Shown: positions 14,776 to 25,063, numbered from the stretch's first letter. The stretch: DNA of 64,000 bases from Serratia sp. PL17 (GCF_017832355.1 NZ_JAFIBY010000006.1:1-64000); one strand, 5' to 3'. Numbers and translations are program-made. Notes: generated from the sequence alone by a model not told the origin.

Positions 14776-15546
14776 TCAAGGTACAGGGGGCTCATCGCCC
14801 TCATCTTCTTCTTCCGGCTGCGGACGACGTTTACCCGTATAGAAACGGGCAAAGAACACACCCACTTCAAACAACAGATACATCGGTATCGCCAGCAGGG
14901 TTTGCGAGAACACATCCGGTGGCGTCAACAACATGCCAACCACGAAAGCCCCTACCAACACGTACGGACGTTTCTTTTTCAAATCTTCCGGTGAAGTGAC
15001 GCCACTCCAACACAGCAGAATAATGGCAACAGGCACCTCAAACGCAACGCCAAACGCCATAAACAGCGCCATGACGAAATCAAGGTAGTTATTGATGTCG
15101 GTCGCAATCATCACCCCGGCGGGTGCGGTCTTGGCAAAAAAACCAAACGCCAACGGGAACACGATAAAGTAGGCAAACGCCATGCCGAGATAAAACAGCA
15201 GGCTGCTCGACACCAGCAAGGGCATCATCAATCGGCGTTCATGCTTGTATAACGCCGGTGCGATAAATGACCAGACCTGATACAGAATCACGGGTGCAGC
15301 GACAAACACCGAAACGATCATGGTCAACTTGATCGGCGTGAAGAACGGTGAGGCCACGTCGGTGGCGATCATGCTCGCGCCGGCAGGTAGCTGCTTGATC
15401 AACGGTGCAGACACCAGTTGATAGATGTCATTGGCGAAAAACACCAGCACCAGGAAGATCGCCAGTATGCTGATAATTGAGTTTAACAACCGCTTACGCA
15501 GTTCTATCAGATGACTGATAAGGGGTTGGGTATCTTCAACAGCCAT
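14776..15546 (-). CDS. tatC: Twin-arginine translocase subunit TatC
   Basis: TatC is the six-span inner-membrane receptor that recognises twin-arginine signal peptides and, with TatA and TatB, exports folded proteins. The 256-residue product shows the cytoplasmic N-terminal receptor motif [14 protein letters not shown], the conserved [11 protein letters not shown] region and PVAIILLCW with a following [11 protein letters not shown] segment. It starts three bases after the tatB stop, so tatABC is a tight cassette. Confidence 0.97.
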   Translation of the reverse strand: MAVEDTQPLISHLIELRKRLLNSIISILAIFLVLVFFANDIYQLVSAPLIKQLPAGASMIATDVASPFFTPIKLTMIVSVFVAAPVILYQVWSFIAPALYKHERRLMMPLLVSSSLLFYLGMAFAYFIVFPLAFGFFAKTAPAGVMIATDINNYLDFVMALFMAFGVAFEVPVAIILLCWSGVTSPEDLKKKRPYVLVGAFVVGMLLTPPDVFSQTLLAIPMYLLFEVGVFFARFYTGKRRPQPEEEDEGDEPPVP

Positions 15547-15549
15547 GTT

Positions 15550-16110
15550 TTAACGATCGCCACTAGGTTGGTGAGACGCGGGGGTTTTATCCGCAACAGG
15601 TTCTGGGTTTGCCTGAACGGCTGACGCTACCGGTTGTTTAGCGGGCGTGATTGCCGGCTGTTCAACCTGCGGCGTTGCCGTAACCGCCGGCTCCGGTACT
15701 GCAGCCGGAGACGACGCAACAGCCGCAGCCTCTGCCGGCGTCACGCCGTCATGAATGGCTTCCGGGTCGGTGACCAGAGGGTTATGAATAGTGTGTGCTG
15801 GCTCGGTCTTGCTGTCGCCCTGATAAGAACGTTTCAGCGATTCCGCCGCGTCTTTCAGCTCATCCATTGACGCCTTTAACTCTGGCGACAAATTCTGCAT
15901 GCCTGCCTTCTCTACCTTTTTCAGGCTGTCCTGCAGTTCCTGCAGTTTCAGTTCCTGAGTAAGTTCGTTCTGCACCGAAGCCGCCAACGAACGCAGCGCG
16001 CGGATCCAGCCCGAAACTGTTCTTACCGCTACCGGTAGCCGTTCCGGCCCGAGTACCACCAGGCCAATAACCAGAACCAGCAACAGTTCACTAAACCCAA
16101 TGTCAAACAC
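15550..16110 (-). CDS. tatB: Twin-arginine translocase subunit TatB
   Basis: TatB pairs with TatC in the receptor complex for twin-arginine substrates. The 186 residues begin with the single N-terminal membrane span ([26 protein letters not shown]), followed by an amphipathic helix rich in charged residues. From about residue 110 the tail is low-complexity Ala/Pro/Val/Glu, which is common and poorly conserved in TatB. It lies three bases after tatA. Confidence 0.96.
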   Translation of the reverse strand: MFDIGFSELLLVLVIGLVVLGPERLPVAVRTVSGWIRALRSLAASVQNELTQELKLQELQDSLKKVEKAGMQNLSPELKASMDELKDAAESLKRSYQGDSKTEPAHTIHNPLVTDPEAIHDGVTPAEAAAVASSPAAVPEPAVTATPQVEQPAITPAKQPVASAVQANPEPVADKTPASHQPSGDR

Positions 16111-16113
16111 GGT

Positions 16114-16377
16114 TTATACCTGCTCTTTGTTCTTCGACTCTTCCGCTTTCACTTCCGGCTGCTTATCGGTAATAGGCTTGGCCGTGAAGTCAGCGTCATC
16201 CAGGCTGCTTTTCTCAGCCGTGTTGGTCGGCGGCGTGTTGTCATCGCCGATCGCCTTTTTGAAACCCTTGATTGATGCACCGAGATCGGACCCCAAGGTA
16301 CGGAGCTTTTTGGTACCAAACAGCAGCACCACGATCACTGCGATGATCAACAATTGCGTAATACTAATACCGCCCAT
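16114..16377 (-). CDS. tatA: Twin-arginine translocase subunit TatA
   Basis: TatA oligomerises to form the transport element of the Tat pathway. The 87-residue protein has the family N-terminal span ([20 protein letters not shown]), the hinge [22 protein letters not shown] and a polar acidic tail. It is the first gene of tatABC and starts 80 bases after the ubiB stop on the same strand, so read-through from the ubiEJB genes is possible. Confidence 0.97.
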   Translation of the reverse strand: MGGISITQLLIIAVIVVLLFGTKKLRTLGSDLGASIKGFKKAIGDDNTPPTNTAEKSSLDDADFTAKPITDKQPEVKAEESKNKEQV

Positions 16378-16457
16378 TGCAATTACCTCTATTTTTACAG
16401 GGTTTTTTCAAAATCCGTCGCATTATACGGCAGATTTTACCAGAGTTTCTAACCAAT

Positions 16458-18089
16458 TCAGGCAGTTCGCTTCCAGCCTATCAGCCAGGAAACGATGCCG
16501 GCTGCTATCAGCCATGCGGGGAATACAGCAACCTCGCCCAATAGCAAAATCGTACCGCTGACTATCAGTGTAGCGCCAACGCCGAACAAATAACGCGATT
16601 GTCCCTGACGAACACGCTGGGCCTGCATCTGATTAGTCAGCTTATCAACACTTTGTTGCAACAGCTTATGCTGTTGCAGACTATCGTAAAATAATTCAGG
16701 CAGTTCAGGCAGTTTCTCTGCCCAAAACGGCGCTTTTTCTTTCAGGGCGCGGATCACTGCCGGTATACCGACCTGGTCACGCATCCAGCTTTCCAGGAAC
16801 GGCTTGGCCGTCGTCCACAAATCCAACTGTGGGTAAAGCTGTCGGCCCAGACCTTCAACATACAGCAAGGTCTTCTGCAATAACACCAGTTGGGGTTGCA
16901 CTTCCATATTGAATCGACGCGCGGTATTGAACAGGTTCAACAGCACGTTGCCAAACGAAATTTCCTCCAACGGCTTCTCGAAGATCGGCTCACACACGGT
17001 ACGGATAGCGAACTCAAAATCCTCGACGTTGGTATCGCGCGGTACCCAGCCAGAATCAACATGCAACTCCGCAACCTTGCGGTAATCACGATTGAAGAAG
17101 GCAATAAAGTTTTCCGCCAGATAGCGTTTATCGTCCTTGTTCAACGAGCCAACAATACCGCAGTCGATGCCGATATAGCAGGGGTCTTCAGGATGTTCAT
17201 AGCTGACGAAAATATTACCGGGATGCATGTCTGCATGGAAGAAGCTGTCACGGAAGACCTGGGTAAAGAATACCTGAACCCCACGTTCAGCCAACAGTTT
17301 CATGTTGGTGCCCTGCTTTTCCAGCGTCTCAATATCCGAAACAGGGATGCCGTAAATGCGTTCCATGACCAGCACGCTTTCGCGGCAGTAGTCCGAATAC
17401 ACTTCCGGCACGTACAACATAGGACTGCCGTCGAAATTGCGACGCAACTGGATGGCGTTAGCCGCTTCACGCAGCAGATTCAGCTCGTCCAGCAAAGTCT
17501 TTTCATACTCGCGCACCACTTCACGCGGACGCAGGCGTCGACCATCCGGCATCAGCTTGGGCACCCAAGCCGCTAAACGATACATCAGGCGCACATCGGC
17601 CTTGATGATTGGCCCGATATCCGGCCGAATCACCTTCAGCACCACTTCCTGCCCGGTCGTTTTTAGCCGCGCGGTATGCACCTGGGCTATCGATGCCGAG
17701 GCCAGCGCCTGTTGGTCAAAATCATCAAACCAAGTTTCCAGCGGGCCGCCCATCGCCAATTCAATATGCTTACGCGCTAGCGCACCGTCGAAAGGAGCAA
17801 CCCGGTCCTGCAACAACGTCAGTTGATCGGCGATCTGTGGTGGGAACAGGTCGCGACGAGTAGACATCATCTGGCCAAACTTAATCCATACCGGCCCCAA
17901 CTCCTGCAAAGCCAGACGCAGACGCTCACCCAAGGGTTTATCTGCATGGCGGTTTGGCATCCAGAAAAGCAGACGGCGGCCAAATCGCAGTGGCCACGTC
18001 AAACGCATCTTGGGGATCAGTTCATCCAGGCCATAGCTGAGAAAAACGCGGACGATCAAATACAGGCGGCGTAGTTCGCCAGGGGTCAT
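16458..18089 (-). CDS. ubiB: Ubiquinone biosynthesis kinase-like protein UbiB
   Basis: UbiB is an atypical kinase/ATPase of the ABC1/ADCK family required for coenzyme Q synthesis; it is thought to extract or present polyprenyl intermediates at the membrane. The 543-residue protein has the KxGQ signature ([13 protein letters not shown]), the catalytic [11 protein letters not shown] and the metal-binding [11 protein letters not shown], with two hydrophobic spans at the C-terminus (about residues 495-540). Its ATG overlaps the ubiJ stop by four bases (ATGA). Confidence 0.97.
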   Translation of the reverse strand: MTPGELRRLYLIVRVFLSYGLDELIPKMRLTWPLRFGRRLLFWMPNRHADKPLGERLRLALQELGPVWIKFGQMMSTRRDLFPPQIADQLTLLQDRVAPFDGALARKHIELAMGGPLETWFDDFDQQALASASIAQVHTARLKTTGQEVVLKVIRPDIGPIIKADVRLMYRLAAWVPKLMPDGRRLRPREVVREYEKTLLDELNLLREAANAIQLRRNFDGSPMLYVPEVYSDYCRESVLVMERIYGIPVSDIETLEKQGTNMKLLAERGVQVFFTQVFRDSFFHADMHPGNIFVSYEHPEDPCYIGIDCGIVGSLNKDDKRYLAENFIAFFNRDYRKVAELHVDSGWVPRDTNVEDFEFAIRTVCEPIFEKPLEEISFGNVLLNLFNTARRFNMEVQPQLVLLQKTLLYVEGLGRQLYPQLDLWTTAKPFLESWMRDQVGIPAVIRALKEKAPFWAEKLPELPELFYDSLQQHKLLQQSVDKLTNQMQAQRVRQGQSRYLFGVGATLIVSGTILLLGEVAVFPAWLIAAGIVSWLIGWKRTA

Positions 18090-18706
18090 CGTTTACCCTC
18101 CAACTTGTCCATACGGGCAATCAGCGCATCGGCGTTGCGAACGGTGGCATCAACCTCTTCATTGAACCACACAACTTCCAATGGGCCCGGTGCCACACGC
18201 CACTCTTCCGTCAGTGTTTCAGCCACATAATGCTGCTGACGCTGTAAGCCTGCTTTCAGCAGGTTCGCGCCCTTGCCCAGAACCTGCGTGACACCCTGCG
18301 CGGCAATATCGCCAATGTAAGGTGCCAGCCATTCCGCCGGATCCCACTCTGCCAGATCAAGCAACCCAACCAGTTGTTGCACGACCTGAATGTCGCCTTC
18401 GACAATCAAGTCGCCGCTGCGCATCAATGGCGAAAGCTGTTGGCGATCCCGCAATTTAAGCAGCACCGAAATACGGCTGCGCACCGTGCAGTCGGCAGTG
18501 TCATCAGACTGACCAAGCACATCCACACGCTGTTCACTGAAGATCAACACCAGCGGAGAGGCAAGTTCCTGCAGCTCAATACGTAAAACCTTGCCGGCCA
18601 GCCGCTGACGAGCCGCCTTCATGCTGCGATCGCGGAACAGCAGGCTGTTGAGGGATGTTTCCAGTACGCCGGTCAACAACGGGGTTAACAGCATCGGCAT
18701 ATCCAT
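18086..18706 (-). CDS. ubiJ: Ubiquinone biosynthesis accessory factor UbiJ
   Basis: UbiJ is an SCP2-domain lipid-binding protein that, with UbiK, scaffolds the soluble Ubi metabolon. Conserved stretches include [49 protein letters not shown] and [12 protein letters not shown]. The start is chosen at the ATG at 18706, two bases after the ubiE stop, giving 206 residues; ATG at 18700 (204 residues) is equally possible, and E. coli UbiJ has 201. The frame is open further upstream into ubiE but without homology. The stop overlaps ubiB (ATGA). In E. coli an RNA (EsrE) maps to the 3' end of this gene; I cannot judge it here. Confidence 0.92.
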   Translation of the reverse strand: MDMPMLLTPLLTGVLETSLNSLLFRDRSMKAARQRLAGKVLRIELQELASPLVLIFSEQRVDVLGQSDDTADCTVRSRISVLLKLRDRQQLSPLMRSGDLIVEGDIQVVQQLVGLLDLAEWDPAEWLAPYIGDIAAQGVTQVLGKGANLLKAGLQRQQHYVAETLTEEWRVAPGPLEVVWFNEEVDATVRNADALIARMDKLEGKR

Positions 18707-18707
18707 A

Positions 18708-19463
18708 TCAGAACTTGAAGCCACGGTGCAGGGCCACAATACCGCCGGTCAGGTTAAAATAGGTCACGTTGTCAAAACCGGCGGCCCCCATCATGCCCTT
18801 CAGCGTTTCCTGATCGGGATGCATGCGGATCGACTCGGCGAGATAGCGGTAGCTTTCCGGATCCTTGACCACCAGCTCGCCGATTTTCGGCAGCACGTGG
18901 AACGAGTAGGCGTCATAGGCTTTGCTCAGTGGTGCCAGCAAGGGTTTGGAGAACTCCAACACCAACAGACGGCCACCTGGCTTGAGCACACGGAACATCG
19001 AGCGCAGCGCTTTGTCTTTGTCGGTGACGTTGCGCAGGCCAAAGGAAATGGTGATGCAGTCAAAATAGTTATCAGGGAACGGCAACGCTTCGGCATTGGC
19101 CTGTACGTAGCTGATGTTGCCGACAATGCCGCGATCGCGCAGTTTCTCGCGCCCCATCTTCAGCATGGAATCGTTAATGTCCGCCAGCACCACCTGCCCC
19201 TGTTCACCGACCATGCGAGAGAACTTGGCGGCCAGGTCACCGGTGCCACCGGCCAGATCCAACACCCGCTGCCCACGGCGCACGCCGCTGCAATCAATGG
19301 TAAAACGCTTCCAGATACGGTGGATGCCAAACGACATCAGGTCGTTCATCACGTCATACTTTGCGGCTACCGAATGAAAAACGTCTGCCACCATGGCCTG
19401 CTTTTCGTCTCGAGCTACGGTGCGAAAACCGAAATCGGTGGTTTCCTGCGGTTGATCTGCCAT
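18708..19463 (-). CDS. ubiE: Ubiquinone/menaquinone C-methyltransferase UbiE
   Basis: UbiE is an S-adenosylmethionine methyltransferase acting in both ubiquinone (C2 methylation) and menaquinone synthesis. The 251-residue protein has the SAM motif [16 protein letters not shown], the post-I motif [13 protein letters not shown] and the UbiE/COQ5 signature [18 protein letters not shown]. It is the first gene of ubiE-ubiJ-ubiB, followed by tatABC in the same direction. Confidence 0.98.
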   Translation of the reverse strand: MADQPQETTDFGFRTVARDEKQAMVADVFHSVAAKYDVMNDLMSFGIHRIWKRFTIDCSGVRRGQRVLDLAGGTGDLAAKFSRMVGEQGQVVLADINDSMLKMGREKLRDRGIVGNISYVQANAEALPFPDNYFDCITISFGLRNVTDKDKALRSMFRVLKPGGRLLVLEFSKPLLAPLSKAYDAYSFHVLPKIGELVVKDPESYRYLAESIRMHPDQETLKGMMGAAGFDNVTYFNLTGGIVALHRGFKF

Positions 19464-19542
19464 TGTCCTGCCTGCTATTCAGTCAATTTAGTGTGGTGGA
19501 GTGTACCAGAACCCCACGGAATACCCCACCTCGCAGCGGTTG

Positions 19543-21090
19543 TCATCCCTGCGATGCGGAGCGTGGCTCCTCGACGGCGTCGTCGCCTTCCGCCTCCGGC
19601 AGCGCGTCAACGTTATCGTCGTCCGCCGCCTCAAATTCTTCATCATGCTGCGCACTGGCCTGCTGAGCCAGCAGCGGATTGATCGGCCTTTTCACCTCAA
19701 CCCCCAGTGCGCGGAACCCCTCGGTCTGCCCGATAAGATTACCACGGCCTTCGCTCAGTTTGTTCATCGCCAGACGATAACTCCCCTGGGCCTTGTCCAG
19801 GCTCTGTCCCAGCGACGACATATCATCAACGAACAGCCGCATTTTGTCATACAGCCGTGCCGCCCGGTCAGCAATGCGTTGTGCATTCTGGCTCTGATGC
19901 TCATAGCGCCAAAGATTGGTGATGGTGCGTAATGCCACCAATAGCGTGGTTGGGCTGACCAGCATGATGTTGTGTTTTAGTGCATCGCTAATCAGCTCCG
20001 GCTCACGGTCGATAGCCAACAGGAAGGCCGGCTCCACTGGAATAAACATCAGCACGTAGTCCAGCGAACGCAGGCCAGGCAATTGCTGGTAATCCTTGCG
20101 TCCAAGCAGGCGGATATGGCCGCGCAACGAAGCAATATGTTCATTCAACGCCGCCTCACGCTCTGCTTCATCTTCACTATTGAAGTAACGTTCGTAGGCC
20201 ACCAACGACATTTTTGCATCGATCACCACGTCCTTGCCCTGAGGCAAACGCACGATCACATCGGGTTGCATGCGGCTCTGGTGATCCACCCGCACGTTAA
20301 CCTGGGTTTCATACTCATGTCCCTCACGCAGGCCAGAGGCTTCGAGCACCCGGCTCAGTACCACCTCACCCCAGTTACCCTGAGTTTTATTATCCCCTTT
20401 CAAAGCCTTGGTGAGGTTGATGGCTTCGCGCGCCATCTGCGCATTGAGCTGCTGCAGATTACGTATTTCGTGGGTCAAAGTATGGCGTTCGCGTGCTTCC
20501 TGGCCGAAACTGTCCTGCACCTGACGGCGGAAACCGTCCAGTTGCTCACGCAGCGGCAGCAACAGGCGATCCAAGCTTTGCTTATTCTGTTCGTCCACCT
20601 TGCGCCCGCTATGTTCAAAAATGCGGTTGGCCAAATTTTCGAATTGGGTGGTGAGGCGTTGTTCGCTGTTAATCAATAGACGCTGTTTTTCCTCCGCCGC
20701 CATACGGGTTTCTTCCAGACGGATTGTCACCTCACGCAACTCGGCTTCCTGAGCGCTGTTCACCTCACGTTGGGCTCGCAGTTCCTGGTTCAACTGCTCA
20801 CATTCTGTACGCCAGTGATTAAGCTGCTGAAGCTTTTCATGCCCGGCCGCCAACTGACTGTGCAGATTACGTAATTCCAGCTCAGTCTGGCGCATGTGTT
20901 GCTCATTACGCTGCAGTACTTCCTGTCGGGATGCGGTTTCCTGCTGCGCCTGTTGCAGCGATTGTTCCAGCAGTCGTAGCTCGGTTTCATGCTGTGCCTG
21001 TGTCTGTTGCACACGCAAGCTGGCAATAAGCCACCCCAATAGCAGACCGATAGCTACCCCACCTATACCGTAAATTAAACTGGTATCCAC
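19543..21090 (-). CDS. rmuC: DNA recombination protein RmuC
   Basis: RmuC limits recombination at inverted repeats and contains a PD-(D/E)XK-like nuclease fold. The 515 residues start with one hydrophobic N-terminal span (about 4-24), continue as a long Gln/Glu-rich coiled coil (about 25-190), and then show the RmuC core GNWGEVVLSRVLEASGL, QPDVIVRLPQGKDVVIDAKMSL and DYVLMFIPVEPAFL. The Ala/Asp/Glu-rich tail is low complexity. It lies 79 bases upstream of ubiE on the same strand. Confidence 0.96.
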   Translation of the reverse strand: MDTSLIYGIGGVAIGLLLGWLIASLRVQQTQAQHETELRLLEQSLQQAQQETASRQEVLQRNEQHMRQTELELRNLHSQLAAGHEKLQQLNHWRTECEQLNQELRAQREVNSAQEAELREVTIRLEETRMAAEEKQRLLINSEQRLTTQFENLANRIFEHSGRKVDEQNKQSLDRLLLPLREQLDGFRRQVQDSFGQEARERHTLTHEIRNLQQLNAQMAREAINLTKALKGDNKTQGNWGEVVLSRVLEASGLREGHEYETQVNVRVDHQSRMQPDVIVRLPQGKDVVIDAKMSLVAYERYFNSEDEAEREAALNEHIASLRGHIRLLGRKDYQQLPGLRSLDYVLMFIPVEPAFLLAIDREPELISDALKHNIMLVSPTTLLVALRTITNLWRYEHQSQNAQRIADRAARLYDKMRLFVDDMSSLGQSLDKAQGSYRLAMNKLSEGRGNLIGQTEGFRALGVEVKRPINPLLAQQASAQHDEEFEAADDDNVDALPEAEGDDAVEEPRSASQG

Positions 21091-21230
21091 CCTGCCTCCT
21101 GTTACACCTGACTGTTCCGGCTTTTTATACGCCTATTGCCCGTCACGTTAAGGGGAGGCTGTATGGATGTCCAGCTTGATTGTGTCTCGATGGCGTAATA
21201 TTGCGAAACGCTGCGCAACTCAGCTAAAGA

Positions 21231-21761
21231 TTAGCTAAACCACTGGCTTAACCATTTAATGCCAAACGCACCCGGCGCGAGGATACCGAACGCCCAGATC
21301 ATCGCCGACGTGACATTGGCCACCTGGAAATAACGCTGGGGCATGCCGCAAATGCCACCAACCAGCGGTACCACGGCACGCAATGGGCCGAAAAAGCGAC
21401 CGATGAAAATACCCAGGACACCCCAACGTTCAAAAAACGCATGGCCCCGCGTCAATAATTGCGGATTGCGCGATAGCGGCCACATGTGCGCAACGCGATC
21501 CTGATAGTGGTAGCCAATCCAGTAAGAAAGCCAATCGCCGAAGAATGCACCGGCAGCCGCAGCAGCCCAAATCGGCCAAAATGCGATGCCGCTTTCGCCA
21601 ATCAGCGCCCCCAAGGCGAGCAAAATCACCGTAGCCGGTAACAACAGCGACAAGAAAGCCAGCGATTCGCCAAATGCCAAGAAGAAGATAATCGGGATGG
21701 CCCAGTTTTCGTGCTGGCGCACGGTTTCGCTGACCCAGTGGATAATGTCATTGAGGCTCAA
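21231..21761 (-). CDS. DedA family membrane protein
   Basis: A 176-residue multi-span protein of the DedA (SNARE-associated/VTT) superfamily; relatives act as undecaprenyl-phosphate or phospholipid flippases. Family features are the N-terminal FGESLAFLSLLLPATVILLALG, the GDWLSYWIGYHYQD segment, and FIGRFFGPLRAVVPLVGGICGMPQRYF, the re-entrant loop with the conserved R-x3-P. It resembles the shorter YohD/YabI members rather than DedA itself, but I do not assign a symbol. It follows the phosphatase gene by 86 bases; a CCGGGG/CCCCGG hairpin (21810-21830) lies in that gap. Confidence 0.9.
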   Translation of the reverse strand: MSLNDIIHWVSETVRQHENWAIPIIFFLAFGESLAFLSLLLPATVILLALGALIGESGIAFWPIWAAAAAGAFFGDWLSYWIGYHYQDRVAHMWPLSRNPQLLTRGHAFFERWGVLGIFIGRFFGPLRAVVPLVGGICGMPQRYFQVANVTSAMIWAFGILAPGAFGIKWLSQWFS

Positions 21762-21847
21762 TACAGGCTCCTGATATGGGATTTATCCCCCAAGAATACT
21801 GAATGCCAGCCGGGGCAGATTAAACCCCGGTTAAACATCAGCACGGT

Positions 21848-22630
21848 TTACTCGAGGTAAAACGCCTGCAGCGCTTCACGCTGTTCCTGGCCCAAGCCGT
21901 ATTCCGCTTCAAGCCAACGATCGGTAGAGCCATGTTGCTCACGAATACAACTCAGTGCAGTCATCAGGAACTCTTCACGGGCGCTGAGCACGTAAGCAAA
22001 CTGTTTCAACGCAGAATCATTCAGGCGAATCGACAGTTGATCCAGCATGTGTTCACGGAACGTTGCCAGCGTGGTTTCAGTTAACAGGTAATCTTCCACA
22101 ACCGTCGCTTCATCAGCTCCCAGTGCAAATAACACCAACGCCGATCCTATCCCCGTGCGATCCTTGCCGACCGCACAATGCTGGACGATCGCCCCGTGAT
22201 CCGCCTTGCTCAGCAGTTGTGCCAACTGTTTATACGCCGCATTGCCGAACGGTAATCGGCGGTACAGTTCCAGCATAAACATTTGGGCATCGAAACCGGC
22301 GAGCGTTTCACTGTTTAGCTTTTCCAAATTGGCGTTGACTTCATTGCTCAGCGGGTTGGCCGGGAAATGATGATAATCGGCACCGCGCCACAGAACATCA
22401 GGCTTGGCCTGCACTTCATCGGCATCACGGTAATCCAGCACCGAACGAACAGGCACGCCGGCCAAGAAAGTGCAGTCATTTTCCGTCAGGCGCTCTAGCG
22501 AGCCGGAACGAAACAACAGGCCACGTTTGATACGGCGACCATCGGTGACGCTATTGCCCCCAAGATCACGAAAATTAATGCCGCCATCAAGCGGTGCCAA
22601 TGAAGGATGAAGCAGGATCTGAGCGGTCAT
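21848..22630 (-). CDS. Tyrosine-protein phosphatase family protein
   Basis: The 260-residue product (start ATG 22630, GAGG ribosome site eight bases before) is a DSP/PTP-like phosphatase of the Y_phosphatase3 group. The N-terminal GGINFRDLGG signature and the P-loop HCAVGKDRTG (Cys152, Arg158) are visible, as in bacterial phosphatases such as MptpB and LipA that act on phosphotyrosine and phosphoinositides. No signal peptide is evident, so a cytosolic role is likely. Not in the E. coli block, hence accessory. It is co-directional with the downstream dedA gene. Confidence 0.88.
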   Translation of the reverse strand: MTAQILLHPSLAPLDGGINFRDLGGNSVTDGRRIKRGLLFRSGSLERLTENDCTFLAGVPVRSVLDYRDADEVQAKPDVLWRGADYHHFPANPLSNEVNANLEKLNSETLAGFDAQMFMLELYRRLPFGNAAYKQLAQLLSKADHGAIVQHCAVGKDRTGIGSALVLFALGADEATVVEDYLLTETTLATFREHMLDQLSIRLNDSALKQFAYVLSAREEFLMTALSCIREQHGSTDRWLEAEYGLGQEQREALQAFYLE

Positions 22631-22729
22631 AGACGTCCTCGTTGTTACTGTCTGAAAAAACGCAACCTCTGATAGCATCGGTAGAACCGGGCTCAACGGA
22701 TTAAAGAGGTGGCCAGGTCGGGCACCCTC

Positions 22730-22885
22730 AGGCGCTTACTCAGGTAAGTCACTGGGGTGACAAATCTGCCGGGAGCAGACTTGAACGCTGCTCGCAGCGG
22801 CCCCGTAAGGGGTTTGACCCAAGAACGGGCCACATAACTGACGGCAGCCAACAACGCTGCAACGTGAAAGACGATGGGTTATAAC
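22730..22885 (-). repeat. Dispersed repeat, copy A (interrupted and partly degenerate)
   Basis: Read on the minus strand it begins TTATAACCCATCGTC, then TTTCACGTTGCAGCGTTG, matching the start of copy C. Later comes CACCCCAGTGACTTAC and CTGAGTAAGC, matching the middle. Relative to copy C there are roughly 70 extra bases between these halves, with their own small hairpins (CCCCGTAAGGGG). The far end is degenerate. It fills the udp-phosphatase intergenic region. Confidence 0.6.
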
Positions 22886-22907
22886 CGTAACAGATTACGA
22901 CTGAATG

Positions 22908-22935
22908 ACAAAACGGGCCGCGGGACGGCCCGTTG
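22908..22935 (-). terminator. Rho-independent terminator of udp
   Basis: On the minus strand ACGGGCCG pairs with CGGCCCGT across five bases, followed by TTTGTCATT. It lies just after the udp stop. Confidence 0.85.
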
Positions 22936-22948
22936 AATTGCAGAGGAA

Positions 22949-23710
22949 TTACAGCAGGCGGCGTGCCGCATCAACCACGATCTGCACCGCTTTGCTTTCG
23001 GTGTTTTTCATGGTTTCCGCGTTCGGGATTTCTTGCTGGGTGCGGTTAACGATCACACCGGCAACCATACCCGCACGCAGGCCTTGGCTTGCACACATGG
23101 TCAGCAGCGTGGCCGATTCCATTTCATAGTTCATTACACCCATCGACTGCCACTCTTCCATCGAGCCTTTGAAACGGCTAACAACCCGGCCGGAGTAGGT
23201 ATCGTAACGTTCCTGACCTGGATAGAAGGTATCGGAAGACGCGGTAACGCCAATGTGCGTGGTCGCACCCGCAGCTTTAGCCGCTTCGACCAATGCCGTG
23301 GTACAGGTGAAATCGGCCACGGCCGGGAATTCCATCGGTGCAAAGTGCAAGCTTGCGCCATCAAGGCGAACTGCCGCAGTGGTCACCAGCACGTCACCGA
23401 CATTGATGTTTGACTGGATCGCGCCCGTGGTGCCGATACGCAAGAAGGTCCGGATACCCAACTGCGCCAGCTCTTCAACGGCGATAGACGTAGACGGGCC
23501 ACCGATACCGGTGGAGCAGACGATAACGGCCTTACCGTCCAGCTCTGCACGCCATGAGGTAAATTCACGATGGGAAGCCAGATGCACCGGATTTTCCATC
23601 AGCTTGGCAATTTTCTCTACGCGCTGTGGATCGCCAGGAACGATGGCAAGCTGGGCCCCTTGTAAATCGTTTTTAGTGAGGCCGAGATGAAAAACGTCAG
23701 ATTGAGACAT
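22949..23710 (-). CDS. udp: Uridine phosphorylase
   Basis: Udp splits uridine with phosphate to uracil and ribose-1-phosphate in pyrimidine salvage. With the ATG at 23710 (GAGGAG ribosome site, seven-base spacing) the protein is 253 residues as in E. coli and nearly identical along its length. Family signatures include VPGDPQRV for phosphate, [25 protein letters not shown] and [12 protein letters not shown]. Two CRP-like sites sit upstream in the spacing known for CRP/CytR-controlled nucleoside genes. It stands alone with its own terminator. Confidence 0.98.
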   Translation of the reverse strand: MSQSDVFHLGLTKNDLQGAQLAIVPGDPQRVEKIAKLMENPVHLASHREFTSWRAELDGKAVIVCSTGIGGPSTSIAVEELAQLGIRTFLRIGTTGAIQSNINVGDVLVTTAAVRLDGASLHFAPMEFPAVADFTCTTALVEAAKAAGATTHIGVTASSDTFYPGQERYDTYSGRVVSRFKGSMEEWQSMGVMNYEMESATLLTMCASQGLRAGMVAGVIVNRTQQEIPNAETMKNTESKAVQIVVDAARRLL

Positions 23711-23783
23711 GCGAGACTCCTCATAGATCATGTTTATTGGGAGGAACAAAAAAGTACTCTACTGAAAATCGCCACTCAATTTA

Positions 23784-23797
23784 GTGACGACCATCAC
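23784..23797 (-). promoter_or_regulatory. CRP-like site, proximal to udp
   Basis: GTGACGACCATCAC matches the TGTGA-N6-TCACA core in both half-sites (GTGA and TCAC). It starts 74 bases before the udp ATG. A second site lies 52 bases further upstream. Confidence 0.6.
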
Positions 23798-23835
23798 TTT
23801 GAATAAAGAAACAAAATGCAATCTACATAATTTTC

Positions 23836-23849
23836 GTGACTATGGTCAC
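23836..23849 (-). promoter_or_regulatory. CRP-like site, distal to udp
   Basis: GTGACTATGGTCAC is a good palindrome flanked by T-rich and A-rich sequence, as in strong CRP sites. The centre-to-centre distance of 52 bases to the proximal site is that of the two CRP sites of the E. coli udp promoter, between which CytR binds. Protein binding is inferred. Confidence 0.65.
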
Positions 23850-24218
23850 AAAAATAAGCCAAAAGGCCGATATATGCACCTCAGTTGCCACAAGTCTAGC
23901 TGACAAACTGTACGGCCGTTTCCCGCGGTGCGTCTCCGATCGCAAAGGCCTGTTCTCTAGCCCACTATTTACGCGACCTCAGAAAATACGCCCCGTTTAT
24001 CGGCAACTTAGCCATATAAACGGCAGCTAACGCACCTTATGGCACTCCTACGTGTCAACATGCGTAATAGCATGATAAAAAGACAACAAAAATGCAGTAA
24101 AGCCAGATAATTAACCGTTTTTTACAGACTTGACCGAAAATGCTCAACTCGATGCCAATAACGCGTAATCTTTCCTATAGTTAATCTCAGCGCTTTTCTC
24201 TATTGCACGGAGACCGCA
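23850..24218. other. Intergenic region udp-ysgA, no gene seen
   Basis: About 370 bases upstream of ysgA, moderately AT-rich at its right end. Short open frames here have no convincing start signals or family resemblance. A promoter for ysgA is expected near the right end but I cannot place it with confidence. Confidence 0.5.
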
Positions 24219-25055
24219 ATGAAAACCGATCATGTGATGACATTAAAACAGGCTCAGGGGGGATTCACCCCTGCCGTAACACCGTTGGCTGCCTCAACCA
24301 TTCTTACCGATGAACAAGGCATTCATGCAGGGGAAACCACCATTCCTTCGCAGGGCGACAATCTGCCGGCCTATATCGCCAAACCGGCAGATCACAGTGG
24401 CCCATTCCCGGTTGTGCTGGTGGTACAGGAAATTTTTGGCGTCCATGAACATATCCAGGACGTGTGCCGTCGTTTGGCAAAGCAAGGCTATCTGGCGATT
24501 GCACCTGAGCTGTATTTCCGTCAGGGGGATGCCAAAGATTACACCGACATCGGTGAACTGTTTCAAAAGCTGGTGAACAAAGTGCCAGATCGCCAGGTAT
24601 TGGCGGATTTGGATCATGCAGCACATTGGGCGACCCGTCACGGCGGGGACGCAGGCAAGTTGGCCATTACCGGTTTTTGCTGGGGCGGGCGTATTACCTG
24701 GCTGTATGCGGCCCATAACCCGCAGTTAAAGGCTGCCGTCGCTTGGTATGGCAAACTGGTGGGTGAAAAAACGCTTAACTCGCCAAAGTTTCCGGTCGAT
24801 ATCGCCACGCAGCTCTCCGCCCCCGTGCTTGGGTTGTACGGCGGTCAGGACAGCAGTATCCCACTGGATACCGTAGAGAGCATGCGCCAGGCGATCCGTG
24901 CGGCTAACGCCAGCGCAGAAATCGTGGTTTACCCTGAAGCCGGCCACGCCTTCAATGCCGACTACCGTCCAAGTTATGACGCCGAAGCGGCAGAAGATGG
25001 CTGGCAGCGCATGCTGGCATGGTTTGCTCAGCATGGCGTACCTGGCATTAAATAA
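24219..25055 (+). CDS. ysgA: Dienelactone hydrolase family protein YsgA
   Basis: A 278-residue alpha/beta hydrolase of the dienelactone hydrolase family. The catalytic triad is visible as Cys154 in GFCWGG, Asp211 in GGQDSS and His243 in AGHAFN; the cysteine nucleophile distinguishes this family from ordinary serine hydrolases. The physiological substrate is unknown. It starts at ATG 24219 (MKTDHVMTLKQ) after GGAGACC. It is convergent with metE, and two hairpins lie between them; gene order udp-ysgA-metE is as in E. coli. Confidence 0.93.
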   Translation: MKTDHVMTLKQAQGGFTPAVTPLAASTILTDEQGIHAGETTIPSQGDNLPAYIAKPADHSGPFPVVLVVQEIFGVHEHIQDVCRRLAKQGYLAIAPELYFRQGDAKDYTDIGELFQKLVNKVPDRQVLADLDHAAHWATRHGGDAGKLAITGFCWGGRITWLYAAHNPQLKAAVAWYGKLVGEKTLNSPKFPVDIATQLSAPVLGLYGGQDSSIPLDTVESMRQAIRAANASAEIVVYPEAGHAFNADYRPSYDAEAAEDGWQRMLAWFAQHGVPGIK

Positions 25056-25063
25056 CGCCCAGT

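Noticed and set aside
18621-19682. 353-codon open frame on the + strand opposite ubiE
   Set aside because: Antisense shadow of UbiE and part of RmuC.
22730-22885. Copy A region as a CRISPR or tRNA-like element
   Set aside because: No regularly spaced direct repeats and no cloverleaf; it aligns instead with the dispersed repeat family.
23836-24030. Short open frame between udp and ysgA
   Set aside because: Begins inside a CRP-like palindrome, no ribosome site, no recognisable protein pattern.
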